Origin: Chiridota heheva
Lineage: Eukaryota; Echinodermata; Holothuroidea; Apodida; Chiridotidae
Direction of reading: 5' to 3'
Assembly (NCBI GenBank): GCA_020152595.1
Contig: JAIGNY010004320.1
Location: forward strand, 91,001 to 155,000
Length of the DNA stretch: 64,000 nt
Part shown: piece by piece, positions 24,083 to 34,685 of the stretch
How the letters are laid out: the number at the start of each line of letters is the position of its first letter
Numbering within the stretch: position 1 is the stretch's first letter
Program-made: the position numbers and the translations under genes
Notes under the pieces: model-generated
Databases searched by the model: none
Seen by the model: only the letters and a program-made list of their open reading frames with translations
What the model was told of the DNA's origin: nothing

Positions 24083-24219
24083 TTTTTGTTTTGTTACCTA
24101 ACAGTCAGACTATGACTGAACCAATTGTTATCAAATTATCAGATGAATTTATTTTTTTTTGTTACCTAACAGACAGACTATGACTGAACCAATTGTTATC
24201 AAACTATCAGATGAAATCA
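24083..24219. repeat. 68-bp direct duplication
   Basis: GTTACCTAACAG, then GACTATGACTGAACCAATTG, then ATCAGATGAA occurs at 24093 and again at 24161. The two copies differ at few positions. Each starts after a poly(T) run. Confidence 0.9.
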
Positions 24220-25035
24220 GCTGTTGTGATCCTTTTCATGGAAGATTCTAATAAGACTATTCGTGAACACCAACAGAAGTCCATGAGTGATCAGCTTATT
24301 TACTAGCTTACTCAGCCATATATCTCCAGATAACAACATTGAACAAACCCATCAAGTAGTGTGGACAACAATGTAATTTGATCAAGGTATATGTTAAAGC
24401 ATGGTTAAAGCTAGTGCATAGTATATGGGGGTTTTATATTGCCATCATTTAATGGATAATACAAATGATGCATCAAAAAAAAAAAACACTAAATTTGATA
24501 ACATGTTGCTCATTTAAAAGTTTATTTAACAGGCATGCCTAAGGAATAATTTAGTGGTCACATGACCTTTTACATAAGCTTTCAATTCTGGAAGAAAAGT
24601 TTTTACTTTTGAAATGTAGGATAGATTTTCTGATCAAACAAATGAAAATTCATGGGAATATTCATTTAAAATTCAAAATTTGATCAGATGGTTGATTTTG
24701 TGATCCATAGAGGCTTAAGCCAGTGTGGGGCATGGGGACATCCCCTGCATCTGGTATTTGTTATAAGCCCCCTTCCCCTCTCCCCCTTGTGAAAAATAAC
24801 ATAAATGTGAGAATCTGAGTGTCATGAATTGCTTGTTCCCCCTTGGGAAAAAGTCATGGCCATGGGCCTGGATCCCTCACATACATTACCGCCAAATTAA
24901 TTTCCAAAGTATTGTGAGAGGAGCTGACCAGATATGATTAAGAGCACTGACATGTCATTAGATGTGTGTGTATACTGCCATAATATTGTCTTATTGCAAT
25001 CTCTTTTTTTTTTTTATCTTTCTTGCCTTTTTTAG
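24220..25035. other. Unassigned; upstream flank of exon candidate
   Basis: Contains a stretch at 24539-24665 starting AAGGAATAATTTAGTGGTCA and ending GGGAATATTCATTTAA, which could be a worn fold-back copy. The last 25 bases (polypyrimidine plus TTTTTTAG) form a splice-acceptor context for the exon at 25036. Confidence 0.4.
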
Positions 25036-25172
25036 AGCTTGTGCTGAGAGAGCTCAGGAAGCAGGGGCTGCCTCCCATGAAGAACAAGGACATTAACTAC
25101 GTCTTGAACAGCAAGCGTGCCAGTGCAAGAAGAAGTCTTGGCAAAGTAAAAAGCAACCTAGTAGTAAACTAA
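25036..25172 (+). CDS. Orphan coding exon candidate, unknown family
   Basis: A T-rich tract ending CTTTTTTAG is followed by an open stretch that enters with the last two bases of a codon. It reads LVLRELRKQGLPPMKNKDIN, then YVLNSKRASARRSLGK. Base and codon use differ sharply from the surroundings: GC-rich, with third positions mostly G or C (CTG, AAG, GAC, AAC, TAC, GTC). There are two endings. Either a donor at 25146 (AAA|GTAAAA) makes a 110-nt internal exon, or the frame runs on to TAA at 25170-25172 as a last exon. The peptide is basic and probably helical; its LRELRK...DIN.VL pattern resembles small DNA-binding helical or winged-helix folds only superficially. I do not recognise the family and found no companion exons. 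The context is good evidence for coding, but function is unknown. Confidence 0.55.
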
Positions 25173-25832
25173 AATACTATACAACACAAGATATGCACCT
25201 TTTTATTTCTATAACTGTTTTGCCTTTTATTAATATATTATAACTATTTTTCAGTTTCTTTGAAACACCCAACTTGAGACTTGTAGATAAGTTTGTAAAT
25301 CTTTTACAGGTATTGCAATGCTACCTTGATGTTTTTTATTGTATTTGTGGGCAGTGGACAAACCTCAAAATCGATCTGGAAGGGGCCGGGTGGTAAGGGG
25401 CATTTACAAGGTAGCAACGGCCATATATGCAGCACACATTTTTGGGCATTTAAAAGTTATGGGCCTGTAAAAAATATATACCATTATACTTATATGCCAT
25501 AGGGGCACTCACTCACCCCTGGCCCATAGGGTCCTAGCTACACCACTGGTAATTTATCTGCATTTTTTTGTATTAGGGAACTGTAAACATCAAAAGGTAA
25601 AACAATTATGTTTGAAGTTAAAATTTGTGGAAAAACTGTAGATGTAAAAAGGGGTAATAGGGTGGAGAAAATAGTGGCAGGGTGGAGAAAATAGTGGCAG
25701 GGTACAGAAAGGATATAGGGGCAAGGTGGAGCATCCATCTGAAAAAGCTTAAGTATGGGCCTGGGCCTGGTGGAACTTATTGTGTAGTACGTTGCCATTT
25801 TGTGAAATATCTTTAACTTGCCATTTGTATTC
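25173..25832. other. Unassigned; transposon-like debris
   Basis: 25385-25550 is G/C-biased and ends CCTAGCTACACCACTGG, whose complement is a phrase common at transposon ends. A short duplication GGGTGGAGAAAATAGTGGCA is repeated at about 25660 and 25680. No gene recognised. Confidence 0.4.
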
Positions 25833-26193
25833 GGAAGGGGGCACTTCAATACTAAAGTAGTAGGTATGTGCAACCCAGGATTTCAAAATTGGACTGCAGT
25901 ATGTGATATGTTTTGCTAATTGCAGTATGACAGTATATGATTTTGATACTTGCAGTAGGAAAATAAGTGATTTTTGATACCTGCAGTACAAAAATAAGTG
26001 ATTTTTGATACCTGCAGTACAAAAATAAGTGATTTTTGATACCTGCAGTATGAAAATAAGTATGAAAATATGCAAGACCTGCAAAATAAGAGATCAGTTT
26101 TTTGATATCCACACTACGAAATTTTTGAAAAAGAGGCAACTGCTCGGGCGGCACATGTGTATATATACCTTATATATGGAAGTGCCCCCCTCC
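25833..26193. mobile_element. M6 inverted-repeat element with internal tandem repeat
   Basis: The ends GGAAGGGGGCACTTC and GAAGTGCCCCCCTCC are inverted (one mismatch), with further partial pairing inside. The interior holds four to five roughly 31-bp units containing GATTTTTGATACCTGCAGTA. The element resembles a MITE of about 360 bp. Related copies are at 29038-29389 (diverged) and 1-176 (reverse orientation, partial). Confidence 0.82.
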
Positions 26194-26526
26194 AGTTTTG
26201 TACTACCACCTTGCAAATCTTAACTGTTTATAAAAATATATAAAAGAGTTATCTTAGAAAATATATATTGTATATTTTAGCTTAACATACTGCTTTCTTC
26301 TTTTCTTCAAGATTAAGCTGTTCTTTTGCATGTGCTTTTTTTTTTTTTTAAGCCAACATTAATTTTTCAAGAAAGGTAATTTTTATTTCATTTATATTGA
26401 ACATCAAAGAAGCTTTTTGGAGATGTTTGAAAGCAACAGTTGATATCCTGAAGAACTGCAGTATGGACAACTTAAGGAAGGTTAAAATAGCTAGCCCGTC
26501 CCCTCTGCAAAGTTGTAAATTTTTTC
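26194..26526. other. Unassigned intergenic sequence
   Basis: AT-rich with a poly(T) run near 26338-26350. No gene recognised. Confidence 0.4.
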
Positions 26527-27275
26527 TACGAGCTTGTCAGGAAGGTCGTCGTGTCTGCAAGCTAATCGTACAGTACCTGCTAGCTAGCCAGCTTCTTAAT
26601 TATGAGCTCGTTTCTGCAAACTATAGACGAGCTCGCTTTTATTACGAGCTCATTTGTAGTGGAACTTACAAGCTCATTTTTGATACTAGCTTGCTTTTAT
26701 TATGAGTTCACTTTTATTCCTAGCTCGCTTTTATTACGAGCTCGCTTTTATTATGAGCTCGTTTATTATTTGCTCGTTTGTCATTTACAAACTAGCTTGT
26801 ATCTTGTTCACAAAGGAGCTCGTTCTTCATATACAAACAAGCTCGTTCCAAGTGCAAAACATTTACGAGCTCGTTTTTATTACGAGCTCATTTTTATATA
26901 AGGAGCTTGTTTTGGCACATTTTACGAGCTTGTAAAGGTTCCAATTGAGAGCTCGTTTCTGAAAACTATATACGAGCTCGCTTTAATTACAAGCTCGTTA
27001 TTAGTGAAAATAACAAGCTCGTTTTTCATACTTTCTCGTTTATATTACGAGCTTGTTTTTAGTGCAAATAACGCTCGATTTTAATACTAGCTCATTTTAA
27101 ATACTAGCTCATTTTTATTACGAGCTCACTTTCATTACGAGCTCCTTTTTAAAAAAAATTACGAGCTCGTAAAGGTTCCAATTGGGAGCTAGTTTTTAAG
27201 CTCGCTGCTAGCTCATTAATGAGCTCGCTTTTTAAAGCCTAATGAGCTTAAAACGAGCTCGTCATTTCTGTAAAG
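26527..27275. repeat. GAGCTC palindrome array (M9-derived)
   Basis: About 15 copies of the 6-bp palindrome GAGCTC in 750 bp, usually within the longer palindrome CGAGCTCG and separated by T-rich spacers (TTTTTATTA). Random sequence of this length would be expected to hold less than one. Longer phrases recur too: TAAAGGTTCCAATTG at about 26934 and 27171, and ACTATAGACGAGCTCGC / ACTATATACGAGCTCGC. The right border TTTCTGTAAAGG at 27265 matches the M9 terminus. Open frames across it are spurious. Confidence 0.88.
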
Positions 27276-27281
27276 GCAGTC

Positions 27282-27378
27282 TGGGTTGTTTTCTTGAGCA
27301 AAACACTTTTCTCTGCCTGGTCCAACTCACTTGTAAATGAGTACCAGCACTGCTGGAGAGCTAACCTGCAATAACTTG
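27282..27378 (+). mobile_element. SINE fragment
   Basis: CTTGAGCAAAACACTTTTCT, then AATGAGTACCAGCACTGCTG and GCTAACCTGCAATAAC, align with the body of the SINE at 46488-46740. The tRNA-like head and the tail are missing. Confidence 0.78.
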
Positions 27379-27893
27379 GTGTCTTCTTTTTTTTTGCACC
27401 CTTAATAATGACATTTTTTAAACTGTAGTTATGTGATGAAAAAATATCTTTTCTACAATTAAGTTTCAATCAACAATAAGAACTAACATTAACAAAGTAA
27501 TAATAAAATACTTTCAACAATAATTAACCATAGAGTACCCCTTTAACATTCAGTCATTTGGCACACATTCATTAATGCCTGAATGGAATCTATTATTGGT
27601 TTGCCTGTTTCATTGGTCAACAATGATAAATCAACATTTCACTTCAAAAAGCAATTTTGTATAATATCTGAATATTTTGGCACTAAATTAGTGTGTGCAA
27701 AAAGATGCCAATAAAGAATACGCACTAGAATGAACTGTACAATCTAAGTGAAAGATTTAACGTTCACATTTAAGGTTTTGGTACTTTTGCTCAATTTCAG
27801 TTTCCCTGATTCTTCTTCCAAATATGAGGTACTTAATTAAAACGATGTAACTTGAAATGTAGGCATGAAGTAAGCATCATAGGTTAAAGGAGC
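27379..27893. other. Unassigned intergenic sequence
   Basis: No gene, RNA or element was recognised. Confidence 0.4.
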
Positions 27894-28151
27894 ATGCACT
27901 AGACCGAAAAGTCAGGGCGCTTGTTTTTTTCGAATTTTACATATATATCATCCACAAAAGATTGATAAACTTCATACCTCTAATTTCCACATACAACGTG
28001 AGGGCACAGGTTACTTTAATATTCATATTAGCCAGAAATTTGCTAAACCGTTGCTGCGTGCTAGATAAGTATTTGATTTTGAGGGCGTAAAAATACGTAA
28101 AAGTGAGGGCATAAAAATACGCCCTCACTGTTTGGTCCAGTGCTCCTTTAA
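27894..28151. mobile_element. FB-D element, full copy
   Basis: 258 bp bounded by TTAA on both sides. The left end AGGAGCATGCACTAGACCG and the right end GGTCCAGTGCTCCT are inverted, with inner pairing of GTCAGGGCG and CGCCCTCAC. A GAGGGCGTAAAAATACGT phrase is repeated next to its right arm. No coding capacity. Confidence 0.85.
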
Positions 28152-28185
28152 CTTTTACATGCACTGTATGTAAGGTTTTCTCTTT

Positions 28186-29007
28186 CAGGGATGTTCCGGC
28201 CAGAACTAGAACTCAAAGCAAAGTTCCGGCCGGAACTGGAACTTTCCGCTCAGCATTTTCATCCATGAGAACAATATTTACATATATTTGGAAGCAAATA
28301 GGTTCAGCTTTAAAGATTCCTAGACATATACAGTAAATGCAACATGAGCTAAATTGTTTTAAAATCTATTAAAAAGCAATAAAGTAGCAAAGATTTTATC
28401 AAAATCAGTTAAACATTCACCATATTACAGCAGTTTTATATCTTAATTTGCATATTTTATGCAAATTTTGTCAAGTATTACTGGGCAACCTTGGCATTTT
28501 CTTTTGTAAATCCTTTGATATGTAAATGTCATTTCATCATTCTAAGAAGTGGGGCAGCAAATTCTCACCTCACGTTTTTGAGCCTTTGCCATTCCTCCAA
28601 TCAAATTCTAGCAGGAATAGTCTTTCCCATCATTTTCTATGACTGAGATTTAGGAATGAAATTTAAAGAATAATGTAAATTTTGTTCTGTTTGTCATGCA
28701 CAAATTTTGCATAAATTAAAAACTATTGAACAGCCATATCCCAAATTGTACATGTTATTGTCAAAATTCCAACCGTTTTAAAGTTTTGGGTTCTTGTTTT
28801 TGTCTTTTTGTAGCTGATGCACTGCAGTTTTAGACAAGGCAATTAAAATTTTGAGCATTGAACATATATATACTATTATGGAGAATATAAAACAACAAAA
28901 AATTAAGCTCTGGTATCCGCTGCAACATTCACTGAGTTCCGGTCGGAACCGAACTTTAGAAGAATCTTAAGTTCCAGCTGGATGTTCCAAATTCCGGTGC
29001 ATCACTA
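28186..29007. mobile_element. Probable hAT-like non-autonomous element
   Basis: AGGGATGTTCCGG on the left and CCGGTGCATCACT on the right pair as imperfect inverted ends. Several TTCCGGYCGGAACYGAACTT-like motifs near both ends pair as sub-terminal repeats. The right end resembles hAT termini, but no 8-bp target duplication is visible, and the 700-bp interior has no transposase frame. Confidence 0.5.
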
Positions 29008-29037
29008 TTTTAACCATACACAAAGACAATGGCACCA

Positions 29038-29389
29038 GGGGGAGGGGGGAACTTTATACTAATAGTGGTAGGGGTGTGCAGCCCACCAACCAAAAACATA
29101 CCTGCAGCATGACATATTTTTTGGTAACTACAGCTTGAAATTATACAATTTTGATACCCACAGTATAAAAGAAGTCAATTTTAATACCTCCACTATGAGT
29201 ATTCAATAAAAATATTGTAAAAATGGACCAGCAGTACAAATTTAACTGGTAAAACCTCATTTTTGGGACCTGCACTATAAAAATAATACAAAAAAAGACC
29301 ATTTTATTTATTTTCATTTTTTTAATAGTAAAAAAAGACACCTGCTTGGGCGGCACATATACCTCACATATGGACGTGCCCCTCCCCCC
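29038..29389. mobile_element. M6 element, diverged copy
   Basis: Starts GGGGGGAACTTTATACTAAT and ends GGACGTGCCCCTCC. It shares CTTGGGCGGCACAT near the right end and CTGCAGCATGACATAT near the left with the 25833 copy. The internal tandem units are strongly eroded. Confidence 0.65.
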
Positions 29390-29947
29390 GGCTGTTGGCG
29401 GTGATGGCTCAATTGCTGTACCTCAGTTGCTTTGCCTTTCCCAGGATGCAAAGGTAGGCTATCTGCTTAAATGAAATCTGCAAGTGGTTGAGTCAGTTTC
29501 ACACAGGATGCTTCATCGCATATCATATAACATAAGGTTCCATACTCTAAAATAAAGTGTGCACAACAGGTTCCAGGAAGGGTACAAATTCTTGCACCAT
29601 CAGGTTGCCATGAGGCACCCATGTCCTGCATGTGTTGAGTTACATCCTCAATTGATACAGTTCATTTTGGCACATTTTTTAAGCAATTTCTGGTGTCCCA
29701 GTTGGTGCTATTGACCATGCCATATTCTGTGACATGTCACTAAGGGAACCCCCCCCCCTTCCCCTCCCATCAATACACCCCTTGCCATGAGATGTTGCAT
29801 GGCATGCACATCACATGTTCTGCTCATATGACATGTATAGTAAACATGTGTGGAGTGTGCATTTTAATTAAGTAGTGTTGGACAGGTCTAAATGACCGAG
29901 ACAAAAAAGATGGGTTAAGAAGGCAGGCAATGTATCACTGTCCAAAT
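29390..29947. other. Unassigned intergenic sequence
   Basis: Somewhat less AT-rich than the surroundings. CTTTGCCTTTCCCAG before GATGCAAAGGTAGG near 29450 looks like splice signals around a tiny exon, but nine bases cannot be supported as coding. Confidence 0.35.
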
Positions 29948-30396
29948 ATCTAGTTAACTCTTTTATTGATAAATCCATCAATTATATTAGTTTTAATAAA
30001 GATATGAAGTAAGTAAAAGTAAAATAGTCTATGTTTACTTATTTTTTACAACTTAGAGATCATAAAAAAAAATGTGACAGACAGGACAAAATAAATCAAA
30101 GGGGTAAATTGTGACAGGGGACAAATTTTGACATGAAATATCAGATCAACTGTACATCAAAGGTTATTTTTATTCTACTTCCTAGGTGAGGTTACATTGA
30201 TAGAAGATAAGAATTTATCTTTAAAGCAAAATTTTACATGTAAAAAATACACAACTTTTTGATTTTTTTGTTTTGTGACAGATGGTACATGGCAATGTGA
30301 TTATTTCAAAAATGTATATTTAGTTTACTATTTTATTGATAAATTCATCAATCATATTATTTTTAACAAAGATTCATTTTTTACAACTTAGAGATG

Positions 30397-30788
30397 ATAA
30401 ATTCTGCCGCTAGACTCATAACACGTACAGCTTATAGAGATCACATTACACCCATCTTATTCCAAGTTCATTGGCTGCCAGTTTCAATATCTTGTGCGTT
30501 TTAAAATTTTAGTTCCCTGTTTTAATTGTTTGCAAGGTACATTACCCTGATTATCTAGCCCTATTAATCAAAACCCACCAACCATCTGGTACTTTAAGAT
30601 CATCAGGTCAACATCTACTCCAAATACCAAGAACTTCAAACAAATTTGGGGATCGCTGCTTCAATGCCTATGCACCTAATAAATGGAACAAACTCCCGTG
30701 CACTATATGGTGCAATGTATCGCTCTCAGCTTTTATACGTGACTTGAAGACATTCCTTTTTAAACAGTATTTTAGTCATTATCCTTAA
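30397..30788 (+). pseudogene. LINE reverse transcriptase C-terminus
   Basis: The frame reads SAARLITRTAYRDHITPILF, then HWLPVS; after a frameshift come SGTLRSSGQHLLQIPRTS and FGDRCFNAYAPNKWNKLP, then FIRDLKTFLFKQYF and a stop at 30786. This is the conserved C-terminal block of CR1/L2-type polymerases. The shift near 30495 and the missing catalytic part make it inactive. Confidence 0.87.
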
Positions 30789-31167
30789 TATTCATTCTCT
30801 CGCTTTACTTACAGATTTTTATACTTCTTAGCAATTTTATGATTTTAGTTTGTCTAGATTTATTTTCACATGTATTTTTACTCCTTCTATCCCAAATTAT
30901 ATATTAACCTAAATCTTGCAACTTTATATTTTTAAGATCTATACGCATTTAAACTTTTAAACTTGTTTTCCCTTGCTAACTTTACATTATTCCTGTTGCC
31001 TTTATACTTTTATACCTTTTATCTTTTTTAACATGTCGTAAATTATCTATGTTTACATTATTCTTAAATTTTGTGTATTTTATACTTTCATTTTGTAAAG
31101 CACTTAGAGCTTATTGTTAGAATAAGTGCTGTAGAAATGTAATTTAATAATAATGATAATAATAATT
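30397..31167 (+). mobile_element. CR1/L2-type LINE, 3' end
   Basis: A 5'-truncated insertion with the end of the RT frame, a T-rich untranslated region and the tail AAGCACTTAGAGC ... AAGTGCTGTAGAAATG, then (TAA/TGA)n. This tail structure is typical of CR1/L2 elements. The empty site in copy 1 of the surrounding duplication confirms both borders to within a few bases. Confidence 0.88.
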
Positions 31168-31370
31168 AGAAAACGTGACAGACGAGACAAATTTGGATAT
31201 GGAATATTAGATCAACTATACATAGAGGCTATTTTTATATTTTACTTCCTAGGTGTGGTCACTTTCATAGAAGATAAAAATTTATCTTTGAAGGGAAAAA
31301 AATCTTTGCAGGTAAAAAGTACACAAAGGATTTTGGTTCTAAATTGTAGATTGTAGAACTTGAAAATTTT

Positions 31371-32108
31371 GGTCCAAAATGTTTAATAAAAGCCTGAGGC
31401 TTGTTATACAAAAGTGCAGATTTTGGGGTCAATATTGAAGATTTCTGGGGGCCAAAATTAGGATGTTTGGTCAAAAATGGGAGGATCATTAGAAATGGCT
31501 TTGCCTAAAACCAGGAACACTTCTACCAGCCCTCATAAAGAGCAGAGCCTGTTAAAGCAGGAATATGTTCCCTGGTTGAAGTAAAAGTTATCTTTTTCTC
31601 TATTTCCCCAAACCACAAAACTGTGGCCTCTTAGCAACTCCCTGGTTCAACACTCCATACAAGCTGTTCAACGAAGCATGTGCTTGATTTCCACACAACA
31701 CAAGAGAGGTTTTATTAAGGGCAGCAATATCTCCCAAGGAGTAGGAAATGTCCTTCCAGGCAAAGTTAATGATACAGTACATGATACACATATAGCCCAT
31801 GGTCTGTGCAGGGAGTTGCCATGTGCCCTATTGTTCTTGATTTTGATGTTATGCATATTAATAAGCTTCACAAAATTATTGAAGGACGGCTCCCGAAAAT
31901 TAAAAAAGATTTCGCGAAGAAAAGATGTGAAGGGAATCTTGACTATTTAAAATAATTCCTTGAGGAATATATCACAAGTAACACGGTTTGCTTTGTCATG
32001 TGTCCCTCTCTACAATACAAGCATACTTAGCCTACTAGTCCTATACAATGCAACTGAATATTGATCATTGGGGAATATTTTGGTAAAATCCTAGTAGAGC
32101 TGTACCAG
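31371..32108. other. Unassigned; diverged copy of the A/B satellite
   Basis: At about 31735-31870, TAGCCCATGGTCTGTGC, GTGCCCTATTGTTCTTG and ATGCATATTAAT are the reverse complement of phrases in the A monomer near 9005-9075. This looks like one isolated, reversed satellite monomer. The rest has no recognisable content. Confidence 0.5.
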
Positions 32109-32525
32109 ACCCCTAGCTTTGCTGTTTTACAGGGGTGGCTTGCTCCGCCCCTCTGTGGGCCCTCCCTGCCCCCTGGGAGCCGCCCTGCCCCGCATGAGAA
32201 AAAAGGTATTTTTCTATTTATCTCAAACTTAATAATCTTAATTAACCTCATAAATGAAATACCTTAGATGGATACAGAACACAGAATGATAGCATAGTAA
32301 GCAATTGTCCTGTTTGGCTCATGAATGGTCCTTATCAATATCGATCAGAATAGTTTTATAATTCTCAGGTATGATAATAGCTCAAATCCCTGAGCTTCTT
32401 CACCATAGGATTGAGCCTTAAGGAGGCCTGGACTCCATGCCAAAAAGACGCAGCCCTTCACACGCGCATTATTGTGCCCCTCAACAAGTCTAGTACCCTG
32501 CTCCTTTTTAAATCAAGCTAGGGGT
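32109..32525. mobile_element. M8 inverted-repeat element, copy 1
   Basis: 417 bp between ACCCCTAGCTTTG and CAAGCTAGGGGT (inverted, one mismatch). GC-rich sub-terminal sequence at the left (GGGGTGGCTTGCTCCGCCCC) and ATGGATACAGAACACAGA inside are shared with 37701-38118. CAG flanks both sides, which would suit the 3-bp target of Harbinger-type elements; this is weak inference. Confidence 0.82.
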
Positions 32526-32953
32526 CAGTCAGTACAACTTTGGCAAAAATTGTGTTTCTTGTAATAATTATTCTGTTATTATAGTAAGTGGAAATTTTAA
32601 GATTTTTTAATGATTTTATCAATTTGGTTTCAATAATTGTGACTGAAAATATTCTTGTTAAATATTTGTGTTAGAAATAATATTTTACTTCCAAAAAAAA
32701 AAAATTATTGAAAAAATTATAATTTAAGAAACACATAATAAACTTTCTTCATTAAACTCTATGTAGCAATTTACCGCCATACCATGATTTTTCCAATAAT
32801 TTTGGTGGCTGGTCTACCATCACCCAATCATCATTTTTTTCTCAATACTTGGGAGATGCCGTTTATTCTCAACATAAAACAAACAAGAATTCTGATTGAA
32901 AATGCCTTTTTTCCCTGTTGAGAGAATAATGAATATAGCAAATTATTTAAAGT
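32526..32953. other. Unassigned; left member of a direct-repeat pair
   Basis: 32815-32945 is about 130 bp homologous to 34170-34300 (TTCTCAACATAAAACAAACA and flanking sequence). The rest is AT-rich without recognisable features. Confidence 0.6.
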
Positions 32954-33034
32954 CCTACCTAAAACAAGCTCGTAATATACTTAAAACAAGCTTGCATCGA
33001 GCTTAATTGTCACGAGCTTAGTTTTCTGTAAGGG
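32954..33034. mobile_element. M9 short element, copy 2
   Basis: 81 bp from CCTACCTAAAACAAGCTCG to GAGCTTAGTTTTCTGTAAGG. The ends are imperfect inverted repeats, and the interior has AAGCTCG/AAGCTTG units like the large GAGCTC array. Confidence 0.55.
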
Positions 33035-33205
33035 AATTCAAACATCTCTGCACTCCTAACTATAATCTATTTTTACGTTTTTTGTAAGCTTATGAACCCC
33101 AAGGAATATTTTTGTGGACAGTCCAAATGAATCCCTGCACAATCACAGGGGTCAAAATTAAAAAAATTCTCCACTGTTCCATGGAACTGTACTTTCTCAT
33201 TAAAT

Positions 33206-33790
33206 ACTGTTCCGGATCAGATTTCACTGTTCCAGATCAGATTTTACTGATCCGGATCAGATTTCACTGTTTGGGATCAGATTTCATTGTTCCGGAAAAG
33301 ATTTTACTGTTCCGTATCAGATTTCACTGTTCCAGATCAGATTTCACTGTCTCGGATCGATTTCACTGTTCCGGATCAGATTTTACTGTTCTGGATCAGA
33401 TTTCACTGTTCCGGATCAGATTACACTGTTCCGGATTAGATTTCACTGTTCCGGATCAGATTTTACTGTTCCGGATCGGATTTTACTGTTCCGGATCGGA
33501 TTTCACTGTTCCGGATCGGATTTCACTGTTCCGCATCAGATTTAACTGTTCCGGATCGGATTTCACTGTTCCGGATCGGATTTCACTGTTCCGGATCGGA
33601 TTTCACTGTTCCGGATCGCATTTCACTGTTCCGGATCGCATTTCACTGTTCAGATCAAATTTCACTGTTCCGGATCAGATTTCACTGTTTCGGATCAGAT
33701 TTCACTGTTCGGGATCAGATTTTACTGTTCCAGATCAGATTTCACTGTTCCTGATCAGATTTTACTGTTCCGGATCAGATTTACCTGTTC
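33206..33790. repeat. 20-bp minisatellite, ~29 units
   Basis: The unit is TTCCGGATCAGATTTCACTG, with variants GGATCGG, TTTTACTG and single-base losses. The unit has no stop codon in the forward frames and explains the 240-residue frame at 33112-33834. Confidence 0.96.
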
Positions 33791-34397
33791 CAACTTTTTT
33801 GCTGATAACAGGACAAATTCCTTTTTCAAAATAGGCTTAATTAATTTACAACTACTTTATTGGTAATATGTGCAAATATGTTATTAGTATTTACATGATG
33901 TAGCATCCTGTTGCGGAAAGTCATACACATGCAAGCACCTTGCATGTGTGTATTCATGATTAATTGTATTGGCAATTTTCTTACTGGAAGAAATTATTTT
34001 AATGATAATCTTGTTTGACAACATGCATTTTTTCTTAGCAGAAATCAAGTTTTTGATCGTCGATGCCACATGCTTGTGTAAAGAACACTGTTCCACTGGG
34101 ACAGTGATGTTTGAAAATTCACTGTTTCTGCATAAAAAGCACTTTCTCAGAACAGTAGGAAATCCGACCCTGAATCATCCATTTATCATTAATTTCTCAA
34201 TTCCCAAAAGACAGCATTAATTCTCAACATAAAACAAACAAGAATCTTTATCAAAATGCTCTTTTTCCCGTTTAGGGAATGATTAATAGTAAATTGTTCT
34301 GGTATACAGTGGTACAGTGAAATTAGCTAAAGGTTAGATATATGATACAGCACAGGAAAGAGATACAGATTTGTATCAAAACTACTTCAACTTAAGA
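33791..34397. other. Unassigned; hairpin and right direct repeat
   Basis: 33925-33949 is a perfect hairpin (ACACATGCAAG, loop CAC, CTTGCATGTGT). 34170-34300 is the right partner of the direct repeat at 32815-32945. No gene recognised. Confidence 0.6.
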
Positions 34398-34666
34398 CTA
34401 AAGGTATCGTCCGATAAATACATTAAAAAGTAAACACTGCCGTGCTGGAAACGTCACTTCCTGTTTTTGAAATTCCTATTAATTGTGAGAAATCTGCGAT
34501 ACTATCGATTACACATTCGCTGGACTGAGCATAGAGGCCTACATATGTTATCAAAAACATCACAGATTTCTCGCAATAAATCAGGAAAATTGAAAAGCGG
34601 AGGTGACGTTACCAGCATGGCGGCGTTCACTTTTGAATTCATTTATGGGACGATACCTTCCTTTAA
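34398..34666. mobile_element. FB-B element, standard copy
   Basis: 269 bp. The left arm runs AAAGGTATCGTCCGATAAAT to GTCACTTCCTG and the right arm is its complement (GGTGACGTTACCAGCATGG to TTTATGGGACGATACCTT), about 65 bp each. Compared with 10172-10589 it lacks the 17-bp expansion. It sits 20 bp before the 35-bp array. Confidence 0.87.
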
Positions 34667-34685
34667 ATACTGTGGTATGCTTAAT

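Larger units (their letters stand above)
29948..31370. repeat. ~370-bp tandem duplication, second copy split by a LINE
   Basis: Copy 1 (about 29948-30316) and copy 2 (about 30317-31370) share TTTTATTGATAAAT, then TTTTTTACAACTTAGAGAT, GTGACAGAC, TTACTTCCTAGGTG and AGAAGATAA(A/G)AATTTATCTTT. In copy 2 the sequence is interrupted between CTTAGAGAT and AAAACGTGACAG by the LINE fragment at 30397-31167. Copy 1 shows the empty site. Confidence 0.85.

Noticed and set aside
26527-27275. A CRISPR-like array of spaced repeats
   Set aside because: Spacers are low-complexity and themselves repeated, the repeats are six to nine bp palindromes, and the DNA is eukaryotic.
33112-33834. 240-codon frame rich in SLFRIRFHCSGSDF
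   Set aside because: Translation of the 20-bp GGATCAGATTTCACTG array.
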